This document shows, piece by piece, positions 42,659 to 54,441 of a stretch of 64,000 bases of DNA. Source of the stretch: Dryococelus australis (Eukaryota > Arthropoda > Insecta > Phasmatodea > Phasmatidae). How positions within the stretch are numbered: position 1 is the first letter of the stretch; every line of letters starts with the position of its first letter. Both the position numbers and the translations under genes were made by a program. The DNA is taken from assembly GCA_029891345.1 (NCBI GenBank), contig CM057000.1:129865338-129929337 (forward strand), written 5' to 3'. The notes under the pieces are model-generated. The model was not told the origin of the DNA. It made no database searches and worked only from the letters and a program-made list of their open reading frames with translations.

Positions 42659-44177
42659 AGGATGAGACGTTAATGTATGCTAACCCGGCATGAGCGAAAT
42701 ATTTAGTAGGAAAAATAAATAGGGACACATACACACGATACAGGGCTTTAAATGATTTCTGAGAGTGGTAGAGACTTTGAAAAGTTGCGATTGGAGATGT
42801 GTTATGCAACGACAAATTGGAAACCACTTGCGATTAAGAAACAAAAATTGACATACAGGCAAAAGTTTACAAAGTAGGTTACCACACAAATTAAAGTTCC
42901 AGAGAGTGCACCCCTTCATACATTAAATAGGAGTTGGCTCCCATCAATTGCTTGAAACACTGTGACCTTGCGCTCGAAGCAATTTGACATTACGTTAGTT
43001 AGCTTGGCTTGAAGATTACACAAATTCCCAACGAAATTGCTTTGAAATTGTAATTGATAGTATCCCCTAATCACTGCCGTTTCCTGTAAAGTCACATGTT
43101 TAGTTGGAAAGCTTGGTTGCCTGGGAGGTAGGCAGCCCGTGCCACTGTGGTGCATGACGTGTGAACTAATACCCGGGCTAATGCCCCTGTCTTATGGTAA
43201 CAGGTTTATAAGATCGTGGACGGTTGAGAAGTTACTGTGGGAAAGTGTCCTGTTGAATTTGTTCCTGTTATACCACGTGGCGACGAGGTTGCCTGCCTGC
43301 TGGCGTTGCACTGAATCTACTGGGAGACATATGGTACATGCACAGTTGCGCACCAGCACACTTTAGTAGCACAACAAGGCAGTACATGGATGCGTTCTAC
43401 TCTGTGCTATGGATTGACTGAGATGAGATGGCTATACATGAGATGCATGTCCGGCAATTTCTCACTACCCCATTCTATCACACACGTCGTGAACAACTGT
43501 CTGCTGCGTCAACTACCAACGCAATGCTAGCAGGCAGGCGACGACGTATCCACTTGGTACGACAACAGGAAACAATACAATGGCGCACTTTCCCGCAGTA
43601 ACTTCTCAGCAGTCCACAATCTTATAAATTTGTTGCCATAGGACAGGGATATTAGCCAGGGTATCAGTTCACAGTTCATGCACGACAGTTGGACAGGCTG
43701 CCTACCTTCCAGGCAACCATTAATATGCTTTCCAAACTAAACATGTGACTTTACAGGAAACGGTAGGAATTAGCGGATACTATCAACGCGACCTTTTTCA
43801 TTGCTTTTGTAATGCTGACTACTATCATGTCATATCAAATGTCTTCAAGTGCAGGGTTACAAAGTTCTAAGCAATTGTATGGTGCCAACCCCTATTTAAT
43901 GTATGAAAGGGTGTACTCTCCGTAATGCCGTTTTATGTGGTAACCCACCTTGTTTACTTGCCCTGTAAACTTTTGCCTGTATGCTAATTTTCGTAGCTTA
44001 ATCGCAAGTAGTTTCCAATTTATCGTTGATTAACACATTTAGAATCGCTACGTTTCAGGGCCTCTGCCACTCTCAGATATCACTTTAGGCACTATGTAGT
44101 GTATATGTTTCCATATTTATTTGTCACAAGAATTACTCTCATGCCAATTTAGCATGCATTAACGACTCAGCCTGTAT
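42659..44177. mobile_element. Foldback element with inverted arms of about 650 bp
   Basis: The left arm (42659-43314) and right arm (43518-44177) are inverted copies. The outer ends AGGATGAGACGTTAATGTAT and ATGCATTAACGACTCAGCCT pair. Interior pairs include AAGTTTACAAAGTAGGTTAC with GTAACCCACCTTGTTTACTT, and CCTGTAAAGTCACATGTTTA with TAAACATGTGACTTTACAGG. Near the centre GAGAAGTTACTGTGGGAAAG pairs with CTTTCCCGCAGTAACTTCTC. The spacer is near 200 bp. Similarity looks like about 80 percent by eye. Short open frames (67-79 codons) have no identifiable motif, so no transposase is called. Confidence 0.85.
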
Positions 44178-45328
44178 AATGTGTGTAACTGAAAATATGC
44201 ATGTAAATATAATATTTTTGGTTACGTTTACATTCGAATGTATCACATCTTACAATGTGTCATTGGAATTAAACTCAATTCACACTACACACTGCTATCT
44301 ACGTACGTACATATTTATTCAAAAACTTGAATTTATTATAATTATTTTTATATATTTATATGCATACTGTATGAAACATCTCCTCAGTTTTCTTTGCTGC
44401 ATTATGTTCGAAAAATATTTGGTGGCAACTTGGGATTTGGAAAATTAGTATTTAGTACGGTTCGTTACGTACTAAAACCTGAATACTAACTACCAAACAT
44501 ATCATTTTGTATACTAAATCGGGTCACGTGACCATTGAGTAAACATAAACTGTCAATTGGAACATGACCTCGTTTATCCTGTATTATTAGTTAGCTTAGG
44601 TAATTTTAAACTGCGGAAAAAACATACATGCGTCTACTATCCTAGGTTAGTTTATGTGGTCATGTTAATGCCGCGCTACAGAAGACAAATTTATAACCCT
44701 ACCAATTACAGTAAGCATTGAATTCATCTTATGCAATGGCGCTTACTACACCCAAGCATTACAAATTCCTGTATCCTTTGTCGACGTACAGCGGCATAGT
44801 AAAGTAGCGATCTTTTGATTTTTCCTATGCAAGAACCAATGCGTAGCCAATCAGAATCCACTTTTATTACTACACATGTCGAATCTACTCTCAAAACTGT
44901 ACATTTCCTGTCGCGAAGCTAAACATACATTAGATCCAATTATTATCTTTCCTTGTGTGTTTTTTTTAACGCGCCACGTGAAATTGAGAACTGCAACAGT
45001 AAAAATAATTCACCTTAATCTATTACGACTGTTTACCAACGACATGTCTACATACCAAAAAGAGACATAAATACGAGAAAAGTGACCAACTTACACAATT
45101 AAGAATTCAAATAATTATTCATTAAAAAGTTTTAATATGGAAGTGAAAACCAATTGTCCAAAAAACGAAAAAAATAAAAACACACAATTCTATTACCCAT
45201 GCCAATTTTCTACAGGAATGTTTGTTATGACGACGATTATGGGTAGGATATGGTTATTCCGATTGTAGAACAGCCTTTATGTTGTGGCACTATGGTATAT
45301 AGCATGTGAGGAGAGCAGTTCAGTTATG
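44178..45328. other. Unannotated sequence with a TIR-element fragment
   Basis: GGGTCACGTGACCATTGAGT...TGTCAATTGGAACATGACCTC at 44521-44572 matches the right end of the element at 57923-58441. The rest is AT-rich; the 89- and 64-codon frames have no motif. Confidence 0.4.
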
Positions 45329-45568
45329 TATAGGGTATTCACGGTAAATTGAGTACTTTTTGAAGCCCTCTGTTATGGAACAGCAGTCAATAAACATATT
45401 TTACTGTAGCCTTACACGCAAACTTTCGAGTCCGGTGAAATATATACAGAATGTTAATTACTTGCATGGCAATATTTACTTTAAAAATTGTTGGGAAGCC
45501 AAAGAATGGCTGATAGGAAAATGTAATTAGGGCCTCAAAAGTGCTCACTTTATTGTGAAAAGCCTATA
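45329..45568 (-). mobile_element. M2 MITE (240 bp)
   Basis: Ends TATAGGGTATTCACGGTAAA and CTCACTTTATTGTGAAAAGC then CTATA. On the minus strand it shows AATTACATTTTCCTATCAGC and AAATATGTTTATTGACTGCT, the M2 interior in the expected order. Confidence 0.85.
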
Positions 45569-47189
45569 TACTTTAGTAATTTTGCAATTTTCCACTTTTC
45601 TTAGTTATTAATATTAACTCCGAATTAGAATACAGCAAATAATTTGTGTAAATCACCCATCTACTTTATAGGGATTATTAAAATGTTTGAATCTTTAACA
45701 TAAAGTAATAATTTTTAATTATATATTTTAAAAAAATTTAAATATTGAATACTTTTTCCTTGCATTAAAATTTTTGTTTGTATTAATATGTGTTAATTTT
45801 TGTTTTAAGTTCGGGCTTGAGTTTAAAACTTTTGTGTTGTTCAAATGCCGCATTGTAACGGGAGCCAAAAGTGATAGTGCCTTGGCGGCGTTTAGATAGG
45901 TCCGTGACCTTGCCTCAAGATCGTCTTCATGGCGGGGACTTCCAAGTTATTGGACGTCGCTGCCTACGTCAGTGTTTTCCGTCTGGAAATCCCCAGCGCC
46001 ACCCTGTCGCTCTAAGATTCGCCGGCCCACCGAGTAAATGTTCGCAAATCAGGCGCCCGCGATGTACATGAAGAGGTCGGAGAGCAGGCTGTTAGATTTC
46101 AATATCTCAGTGGGAAGTTTGACATCTGAAAAGACCCGATTGCGTCGCCGTGATGGATGAGACGATACCGTCTTGAAATACTGACATCGCCGTTTTTATT
46201 CGACTCGAGGGGCTGCAAGGAGCTAGCAAACTGTTTGATTAGACATTTGTTATTTCTGCTACGGTCTCCACAGTACTTATTAAATTCGTGTAAGTTTTCC
46301 CCAATCACCCAGAGGTCCTGAGTTGTAAAATTATTGCATGACTAAAAGCACTGGAATCTAAACTAACTTATTAACTTTGTTTACAACTCCGTCAATCCAA
46401 ATTTTAAATTTAGTTTGAAATTTCGACGGAACAGTTGTAATTCTGGAATTTCCAGACGGTCTGTAGAATGAGACAATCCTTTCACATAAATTAAGTTTCA
46501 GAATAATTGCAGTGTTCATTAAATTATCCTCGTTGACTTACAATTTTTTGAGAGGCCGGTAACTTCGAAGGTAGTAGTTCAGATTTCAAGTTTATACTCT
46601 TTCAATAATCTTTTGCCGTAGGCACGATTTTAAACCCACCAAATCGTGGCAATAAATAGTGAATAACCTATGTCAGTTGTAGATATTTCCTGCATCGCTC
46701 TTTATGGAAGAATTTGCCCTTTCAATTGCTCGGTTTCGTGCATTCAGTGATTTGCTATCATGCATATGTTGGATATAATAATTCATCTCAATAATATTGC
46801 ACTTTACTGAATTCCCAACATCATTACATTAATTTTTCACAAGGCTATCTTTTTTTTCCTCCCCAGAATTTGTCTACATTACGGAATCACATTATTAGCT
46901 TCTCGCCGAGCAGCAGGACAATGCTAAAAAATGCTGGGTGTCTCACACATGTGTATGTATTAATAATGTCCGTTCACAGGCGGATGGACAAGGACTGTGG
47001 CTTCGGCCGTGACTGCCGAGACTTCAAGGCCTTACAGTCTCTTCTGGTTAAGTCAGTGACGTCACCACTAATATGTCAACATAAGTAACCAATATGGCTG
47101 GCAACTTGGTTAATTTAGTCATGTGGCAGGTTGCATTTATTAAAACTCTGGTTTAAAATGTAATAATACCCCACAGTGTTCAAGTGTGA
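45569..47189. other. Unannotated sequence
   Basis: GC-richer patches at 45870-46080 and 46960-47060 carry frames of 66 and 72 codons without motifs. TTTTTTTTCCTCCCCAG at 46850-46866 and TCCGTTCACAG near 46980 resemble splice acceptors, but no consistent exon follows. Confidence 0.3.
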
Positions 47190-47418
47190 ATTAACTGACA
47201 ATAAACAAATAGATATACAGAAGGACTTTAATTAGAGTTGAGATAGACGTTAAATACTGTGGTCATTGAGAAATAGAAAGACTAATAGTGGAGATAGATT
47301 GATCAATAGTGTAAATAATAACTGTGTTAATAAATTAAACTATAATTTAGTTCTTCTATTTTCATTGTGACCTCCATCGCTCACGATCTTGGATACGCCC
47401 TTCAGGCGTATTGTAACA
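47190..47418 (+). mobile_element. LTR 3'-part remnant
   Basis: TTTAATTAGAGTTGAGATAG, GTGGTCATTGAGAAATAGAA and CTTCAGGCGTATTGTAACA align in order with the end of the LTR at 28251-28988. The 5' border is not found, so this is a truncated or diverged solo LTR. Confidence 0.5.
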
Positions 47419-48171
47419 ATATTTAATGCAGTGCTGTATTTCAGAATGGCTTACCAACAACGATGTACATATCTAAATTCATTGCTTAGATGAGGCACTT
47501 CCAACATATAACATTTGGTAAAAAACTGAAATTTTTCCCGAGATATGACATATCGCCCTAAAGTCTAAAATGGCCGTAATTTTGTAAATAAACACTCAGT
47601 ATGAGTAGTTAATACATGGTTTCGTGTGGACCATTTTTCGTTTTACTAAAACCTTTATTAACTAGTTAAAAACTAAAATTACTCTAATTAGAAAATCAAT
47701 TTTAATGTTTACATTAAAAACATTTTTTAGTGTTGAATTCGAAAATTATATTTACAACACGAACTTAAAAATTATATTTCGATTGTACAGTGGGCTGTAA
47801 TGAATTTAAAAAACATATTTATTATCTAAATCTAAAGATTCAACTTAAAGACTATAGGGCACACCCTCCTCCCTCTTGATAATAACAAATTTAGTTATAA
47901 ATTTTAGTTACAAACGTGAGTATAATTATTATTTATATTTTGCGATTAAGTACTTATTTATTTTCATGTAGCTGTTGATGCTAATACGACACTGAAAAAT
48001 CGTTTTAGTTTTAATTGTTAAATGCAATATTTTTTTTAGTTTATTCCATTAAATTAAGTTTAGTTTGAAATTACCTGATAAAGGTTTTAATAAGATGACC
48101 AATGGTCCGCAGTAAACCAGATATTATATACTGGCGTAGTTGAAAATCATAAAAGATGGATGTACCTACTA
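47419..48171. other. Unannotated AT-rich sequence
   Basis: No open frame or repeat recognised. Confidence 0.4.
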
Positions 48172-49061
48172 TACACTCTAAATCTGAATCAGTGAGAATT
48201 TCAATGTTTCCATCAGTCAAACGTATCTGACTGATTCAACAGTCACTTTAGTGACTTGAACTGATGAATCAATGAAAAGATGCCAGATTTCCTTCACTTA
48301 TTGATTCAGTGACATTTTCCACTGATTCGTCAGTCTTTTTTTCCCCCCACTATTTACTCAGTGGTTTATTTTTGACTGGTGAATTGGTTAAACAGCATGG
48401 AAAAATGGCCGCCCAACAACGTTTAAAAATTGCCTTAAACAACGTAGAGGTGAGAAATAACAACGAACAAACTAACAAAACCAGTACAAAATACTTTTTA
48501 AAATGTGTTTCTTCTTTCAAAACGCCAATTTATGAGGTAATAGGAACACACAGCTTTTCATTCCGTTTTTACGTCTTTCATTTCGTTTTTCTGCTATCGT
48601 CACATCACTCTGTTTAAACTGCATATAATGTGACGAAGAGCCTGCACTCATAAATACTATTCGTTTTAACAATCCTAACGGTACCAATTAAACCAAAAAC
48701 GAAATCTAAGGGCGTACAATTTAAAACTACATCATTTCGTGACGAAATTATGTCACGTATTTTCCTCGAAATGCTTTACATTAACGTGGTAGCGCAGATG
48801 GTAAGGCAAAACGTTAATATGCCTATTTTAAGTGATTAATCTGTTACAGTCAACAACAAATTATTTAATTCGTCACTGCAGTCGGCCGTCACTTACTCAA
48901 TCAATGAAATAATTTCACATCACTAACTCAATCAGTGCAATTTTTCCACTGAGACAATCAGTTGTTTTCCACTGATTCTAAGTGGAGCGATTTTCACTGA
49001 TTCGAGTAGCTGGATTTCACCGCTAATCAGTGGTTTCCCACTGATTGGAATTTAGAGTGTA
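48172..49061. mobile_element. TIR element with many ACTGATT motifs (890 bp)
   Basis: The left end TACACTCTAAATCTGAATCA and the reverse complement of the right end TACACTCTAAATTCCAATCA form a terminal inverted repeat. Both flanks inside the element are packed with CACTGATTC/GAATCAGTG words in both orientations (for example near 48305-48335 and 48940-49045). The 102-codon plus frame (48309-48617) has no recognised motif. Its TACACT termini recall the element at 35937-36679. Confidence 0.7.
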
Positions 49062-50108
49062 TGAGTACCGAATTTGGTAATATCTGTTAACGCTTCCAAA
49101 AGTTTTATGGGGACACACATTGACACACACAGACACGCCTAAACACATCCAAACGCATACAGCACGCAGACAGGAGAGTTCACTCGCAAGCCTTTCTTAT
49201 CTGCGGAAAGTGGGCTAAACATTTTCACAGCTTTACACACTTGGGGCATTAATTCCATAAAAGCTTATGTTTTGTGCAGCGCTGTATGGAAATACAGCTG
49301 AAAGGTTGATCCTAGAAATAACAGCACATGCTCACTTATAAACACCAGGCATGTTAGGGAACCATTATTGAAAAATGACCTTTCTGCAGTCTCTCAATGT
49401 AATACCCTGCTTTTTTACTTTCTCATTTCATTAAAAAGATATTATTACATATTTCTGTTGCTTTAAACAAAGTTAAAAAATTCCACCCATAATAACTGAA
49501 AAATAAAACTCTGAAATGATTATCTTAAAGGAAATGCTATGCCTCCATGAATATGTGAATTTTGAGCAGCATCAGCCAATATTGAATAATACTTCATCCT
49601 TTCAATACATAAGAACAATAGTACTGTGCGGAGAAGTTGGTCTCCGAATGCTTCAATAAACTGATTATGATTTTGTCAAGAATGGCACAGGGCTTGAAGG
49701 TGTCTTCCCTCTTCCTAACCTTCCTTTACTGCCATGTGTTCTCGTATTTAAGGATTATACGTAGTTCACACATCAAGCATTCCACGTATATCTCCATTGT
49801 TAGTATCTCCAATAGTTACTGAATCTCCTCTGAATATAAAGCTTTTTCAGATATAAATAAACTGAAAATAAGCGGCGTTTAAAAAGTCTTACAAGTATTT
49901 TGTCCTTGCGTCTTTTTTTTTGCCCAGTTAAAAGTGAATGTCGATTCTTTCCTTGAAGAAGTCATTCCTACGATTGCCATTCTATGGCACTTGTAACGAG
50001 AGTTCACTTCGTGCTCGGATATTTCATCATAGAGTTTACGCCATTGAAGTTCTTTCTATCATCAATCATCGCTCATTAAAACCGGCCGATTACTTGCCAC
50101 AAGGCAAG
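49062..50108. other. Unannotated sequence
   Basis: CACACA-rich sequence at 49110-49165; otherwise ordinary AT-rich DNA with one 61-codon frame of no note. Confidence 0.4.
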
Positions 50109-50535
50109 TAAAGGTAGTTCGTGGTAAAGTGAGCACATTTGAAAGCTCTGCTCGAGATCTACTTGTATACATATTGCGTATACCTCCGCATCATGTAAAA
50201 TTAACATTACTGTGGGCCTCGTTACTTTATCCATGCGTCGGTCAAATTGAACTGAAATTATTAAGAAAGTAAATACTTAACAAATCTGCTCATTTGTACA
50301 CTTCGATGCATTAAAAAAAAAACAGAAAGCGAAAGAAATAATTTTAAATTATCACAAATGGTTACCTATCACTTTTTATTCGACGTTAAAATATGGAACT
50401 ACTTTCCATCCATCCTTGCCAACTTTACTGGGCTCACGTCACTCAGTGCACCCGTTAAAATATATGCGTGCAGGGGCAGTGACTTTCTTCTAAGGCTCAT
50501 TTCTAAAGTGCTCATTTTATCGTGAACAGCCTTTA
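50109..50535 (+). mobile_element. M1 MITE, complete, abutting the next copy
   Basis: Ends TAAAGGTAGTTCGTGGTAAA and CTCATTTTATCGTGAACAGC then CTTTA. Its right TA is also the left TA of the minus-strand copy that starts at 50534. Confidence 0.85.
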
Positions 50536-50942
50536 AAGGCAGTTCATGGTAAAGTGAGTACTTTTGAAATCAACCTTTGAAAAAACACATTGTCCGTAAC
50601 TACGTGTACGCTACAGTACACACTGCACGTAGTCTACTAGTAAAGTTGGCAGCGAGTCAATTAAAATAGTCCAGAGACTTGACGTAGTACTGAAATTAAA
50701 ATATGCAAATGCATGGTTCCTAAAGTTACAGATTATGGTTTTATACAAATAAGCGCCCGAATTTTCACATTATTAACAAATTAATTTCCTACCAATTTAA
50801 CGGTCTCCACCTGTATGGCGCACGAAGTGAGGCAGTACATGGCAACGCTAATTGTACATATGGCGGAAGGATATAAAATGAGAAGGAAAATAGATTCTAA
50901 GCAGGGCTTTCAAAAGTAAAAAATTAACTGCGAACAGTCTAT
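50534..50942 (-). mobile_element. M1 MITE, diverged copy
   Basis: Begins TAAAGGCAGTTCATGGTAAA and ends AATTAACTGCGAACAGTCTATA. Orientation is opposite to its neighbour. The interior is recognisable (AGTAAAGTTGGCAGCGA, GCAACGCTAATTGTACATAT) but more mutated than most, with a small local duplication (CTACGTGTACGCTACAGTAC). Confidence 0.75.
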
Positions 50943-51397
50943 AGCAATCTTCCCATTAAGGATACGGTTTGTCGGAAATGGCGCAAGACGTTAGCAACAA
51001 CATTTTTTAGTTTAATTGGAAATCGACTAAGACCACCTGTTTCTCTTAAAAATCCCAGGGAAGTCTTAAAATTATTATATGAAGGATGATATAATCTTAG
51101 GAGCGCAGTTTCATGAATTACTGCAATCTAACAAATTATTCGTAAATATACCACACGAATGTAACCAATGTAATTAACTCACAAGAACACTTTCTTCATA
51201 AAGTACAGAATATCGGCACCATAGCTGTACAACGCCCAATAACAACATATTATAACCTCCGAAACGCCGCGGATAGCCGATGCTGCAGAACAGCAGACAA
51301 AATGCAATAACGGAACGGTCGTAGAACGTTACACTGCAAGTCTCTTAGATAACTGCACTATTATTTATAAAGGGACAGGATAAGACAGACATATTGT
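50943..51397. other. Unannotated sequence
   Basis: No feature recognised. Confidence 0.35.
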
Positions 51398-53734
51398 TAC
51401 GCCTGTGGTTGAAGGACTTTATTGTGCGTTACGCCATCTATGATGATCATTCATGCACTGTTTCTAAACTGACATAATTTTATTTGATTGTAATATTGTT
51501 TTATATGTGTAGTAATGTTTATTTTCTCGTCATGTTTAACCACACAATTTATTTTACATGTATTTAATTATTTAATTATTAATATTTCGTATATTTCCCT
51601 GTTATAAGTGTTTCCAGATGTTATGTGTTAATTTTCAGTCACGTGGCAGTAAACATGAGCCGTTGTTGATGGTTGCCAAGGCAACCCCGTGACGCACTGG
51701 AGCAGCCGCGCCACGATTGGAGAGTCGAATTAGGCTAGGCCTTATGAGGCAGCGTTAAATGGAGACATTTTGTCTTTCCATTGGAGCCGTCAGGCGGGCT
51801 GTGACGGTGTCGCAGACCCGGTAGAATTGAATTGAATTTTGAGAAGGGAAATTCCCGTGCTTTCGTCATCGAGGTGTAGCAGACAGCCTACGGGTGAATA
51901 CGTGAGTAGTGAGAAGAACAGAAGACGTCTGCACGGGCTTCATACATGTCTAGAATAATAACTTAGTTTCGACGCCCACTATTTCGAGCGATACCAAAGT
52001 TGGACTGCAAAATCGGAGTACCAGGGTTCGATGACCCGAAAGTGAAGGAAACTTTCTGGGGTTGCACGGAGGACCAGCAAGATCGTAGAACTTCAGGACG
52101 ACGCTCAGAGGAGGCTCGGCGAGACGGCTATGGAATTCTTAAGATCTAATCTATTTTTGGAAAGATGGCCGCGGATTAATGTTAATGGAGTGAAGCTACC
52201 TGGAAGCCATTTTGTGTAAACTATGGACGCGCAGTGTTTTAAAGCCCAATATGACTACGCAGATATTCATTCTAAATAGCTTATTGGTTGAGCAACGGCA
52301 AGTTTTACCGGGTTTCGGCTACTCTAGTTGCAGTCGTCACAATTAGTTGTTTAATTTTTATAAGTTATCATACAATTATACTTCAAACTTCCATGTATTG
52401 GTTTTGCACCTACTCACTTTCAAACCTAAATTAAGTTATTCAATTTTATGAACATTGAGAGTTATTACAAATCTTATTGTCTAAAGCAGATGTCAACGGA
52501 TGATTTAATTTTTCTTAAAAATCTGAATAAATCGAATCAGGATTTTCTTGGCCAGTATTTCATTTAGTAGCATTTGGAAATCGAGTGATGGTTTTCTATT
52601 AACTATGCTAAAGTGATGGTATGTCCTCTAGCATGTCTCTCTAAGGTAAGAGTGTGTTAGAGAGAGAACATTAGAACGAGTATTCCAAAGGAACGGATTT
52701 CCTAACCCACAGAGGAGCCTACAGGATTTGTGTAAGTTGGTAATTAATCCTACACTGAAAGTACCTCAGTCCTATCATCACACCCAACCTATACTTGCTA
52801 TCTGAACACCGGGCATGTATACAAGTTTCGATCATACCAAATTACCTTATCCCCATTTTTGAATATCTATGTATAAGCTACTACACTGAAAATAATATAT
52901 CTATAAACGCTGTGTAAAAGTATTACAGTATGAGGAGGAAAAAACGGTGTAAACTTAACACTACACAACTTAATTTACTAACCGCAAAGCAAAAAATGGT
53001 GATGTAATTATTATTTAAAATTTAAACCAACATTAAATATTTGTTTACTTTAATTTCAGAATTATCATTGTAGAGATAATGTTATTTGGTAGAGATAAAA
53101 TCTCTTACATTTTCACCGGACTGGCAGGCCTCTGGGCATTTGATCCTCCTGCCCTCTCGCTCTTCCCCCCCTTCCCCTTCCCCAAGAAAATTACCATCGG
53201 TGGGTTTGAATTTAAAACTTAATTAATTTAGGATCTTATGGCTTACGTGTCGGTTTATTAACCTGGGGGATTTTATTCATTTAAAATCAAGTAGACTTCG
53301 TTTTTAATTAATTTTGCAAGAGAAAATGAATGTTTTTGTTAGTAAATGCATTTGCTAACTGGCAGACAACATTGAAATAGCAACAACAATAAATTCTTTC
53401 ATTTATTCTTTACTCAAATCCACAGAAGTTAATGGGAGTTATGAAATGAATAAGATTGGTAGAACAGGGTTTGCCTGAGGTGTTAAAGTAGATTTACATA
53501 TTGGAAACAATTTTAAAGAATTTGGCTATGAGTATATCAGGTATAGTCTATTCGAGGTTTCTAAATACTTTTTAATCATATCTTTGAAGAAAAAAAAACA
53601 CACCCCCATGTGTTACGTGTTTGGGTACTTCCTGAATATGTCATGTATCGCAAGCGTTTTATACATTAAAGTACCTTGTTTTAGGTTAAATTGAACTTAG
53701 TTAGATTTTATCTATAAATTGCAATACTTTATTT
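51398..53734. other. Unannotated sequence, possible LTR border at its left
   Basis: TATTGTTACGCCTGTGG at 51396-51412 is the inverse of the CAGGCGT...TAACAATA ends seen at 28988 and 47418, so an LTR may end here on the minus strand. Its other end is not visible. Bases 51640-52330 are GC-richer, with a perfect inverted motif GGTTGCCAAGGCAACC at 51671-51686. No long open frame. Confidence 0.3.
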
Positions 53735-54206
53735 ATCCTTACGCCTATATAAATGTGAACGTGTGTTTATTTGTCCTTCTTTCACGTCAAAATGGAGCCA
53801 CGTATCGACGTGATTTTTTTCACATATATAGTTGGAGGTCCAGAGAGTGACACAGGCTACTTTTTATCCCAGGAAAATATCTCAAAAGGTTCCAAAAAAT
53901 GATGATTAGGGATGTACATAGGTACTGGATTAAACTTTTCTTAGGATTACTGCATACTGTTAAAAAAAATTCCCTCATCTATCCTTTCTTTTTTGTCCAT
54001 AGGTTGTCTTACATCCCTTCCCAAGAGCCGCAGTAGCTCAGTTGGTAGAGAACCTGATTGTGGGGCCGCAGTAGCTCAGTGGGTAGAGAACCCTATAGTG
54101 GGACCGCAGTAGCCCAGTGGTTAGAGCATTCAATAATGGTGCCGCAGTAGCCCAGTGGCTAGAGCACCCAATAGTAGGACCGCGCGCGAAGCAGCGGGTA
54201 AAAGCT
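53735..54206 (+). mobile_element. Probable non-autonomous Helitron with a 38 bp minisatellite
   Basis: TATATAAATGTGAACGTGTG, CTTTCACGTCAAAATGGAGC and CACAGGCTACTTTTTATCCC are sequence I associate with a widespread arthropod Helitron-type repeat. The 3' end has the hairpin CCGCGCGCGAAGCAGCGGG, then TAAAAGCTAG and T, which fits the Helitron rule (hairpin, CTAG, then T). Four 38 bp repeats lie at 54027-54178. The 5' border is approximate. Confidence 0.6.
54027..54178 (+). repeat. Four 38 bp repeats, each with a tRNA box A-like motif
   Basis: Units start at 54027, 54065, 54103 and 54141 with GCCGCAGTAGCTCAGTTGGT or close variants. TAGCTCAGTTGG fits the tRNA A-box consensus. No box B follows any unit, so none is a tRNA gene. 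A fifth start (ACCGCG at 54179) merges into the Helitron end hairpin. Confidence 0.85.
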
Positions 54207-54334
54207 AGTACTAATATAAATAAATACAAAGAGAAAATGGGCGTGGTAGTAATGCCTAGTAAAAAACAGTTCGTATGGAAAATATTATTACGAGTGCGCA
54301 CGAATGCAGTGCGTTGGCCCTATGGTGCAATTTT

Positions 54335-54428
54335 CTAAGCTTTGTTTATATGAGGCGGAAGAATAGCCTGGAAGTAGAACTTTAACAGGGCTTCAGAAAT
54401 GTTGAAAGTAACCATGAATGGACTATAG
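54335..54428 (-). mobile_element. M3 element, terminal fragment
   Basis: The minus strand reads CTATAGTCCATTCATGGTTA, CTTTCAACATTTCTGAAGCC, CTGTTAAAGTTCTACTTCC and ATATAAACAAAGCTTAGAAA. These match other M3 ends. Only about 94 bp are present. Confidence 0.6.
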
Positions 54429-54441
54429 CTACCGAATGCTG

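Noticed and set aside
43139-43366. Transposase coding inside the foldback element
   Set aside because: Frames are short (75-79 codons), mirrored in both arms, and show no catalytic motif that I can recognise.
54027-54178. Cluster of tRNA genes
   Set aside because: Each unit has a box A-like motif but is only 38 bp with no box B and no cloverleaf.
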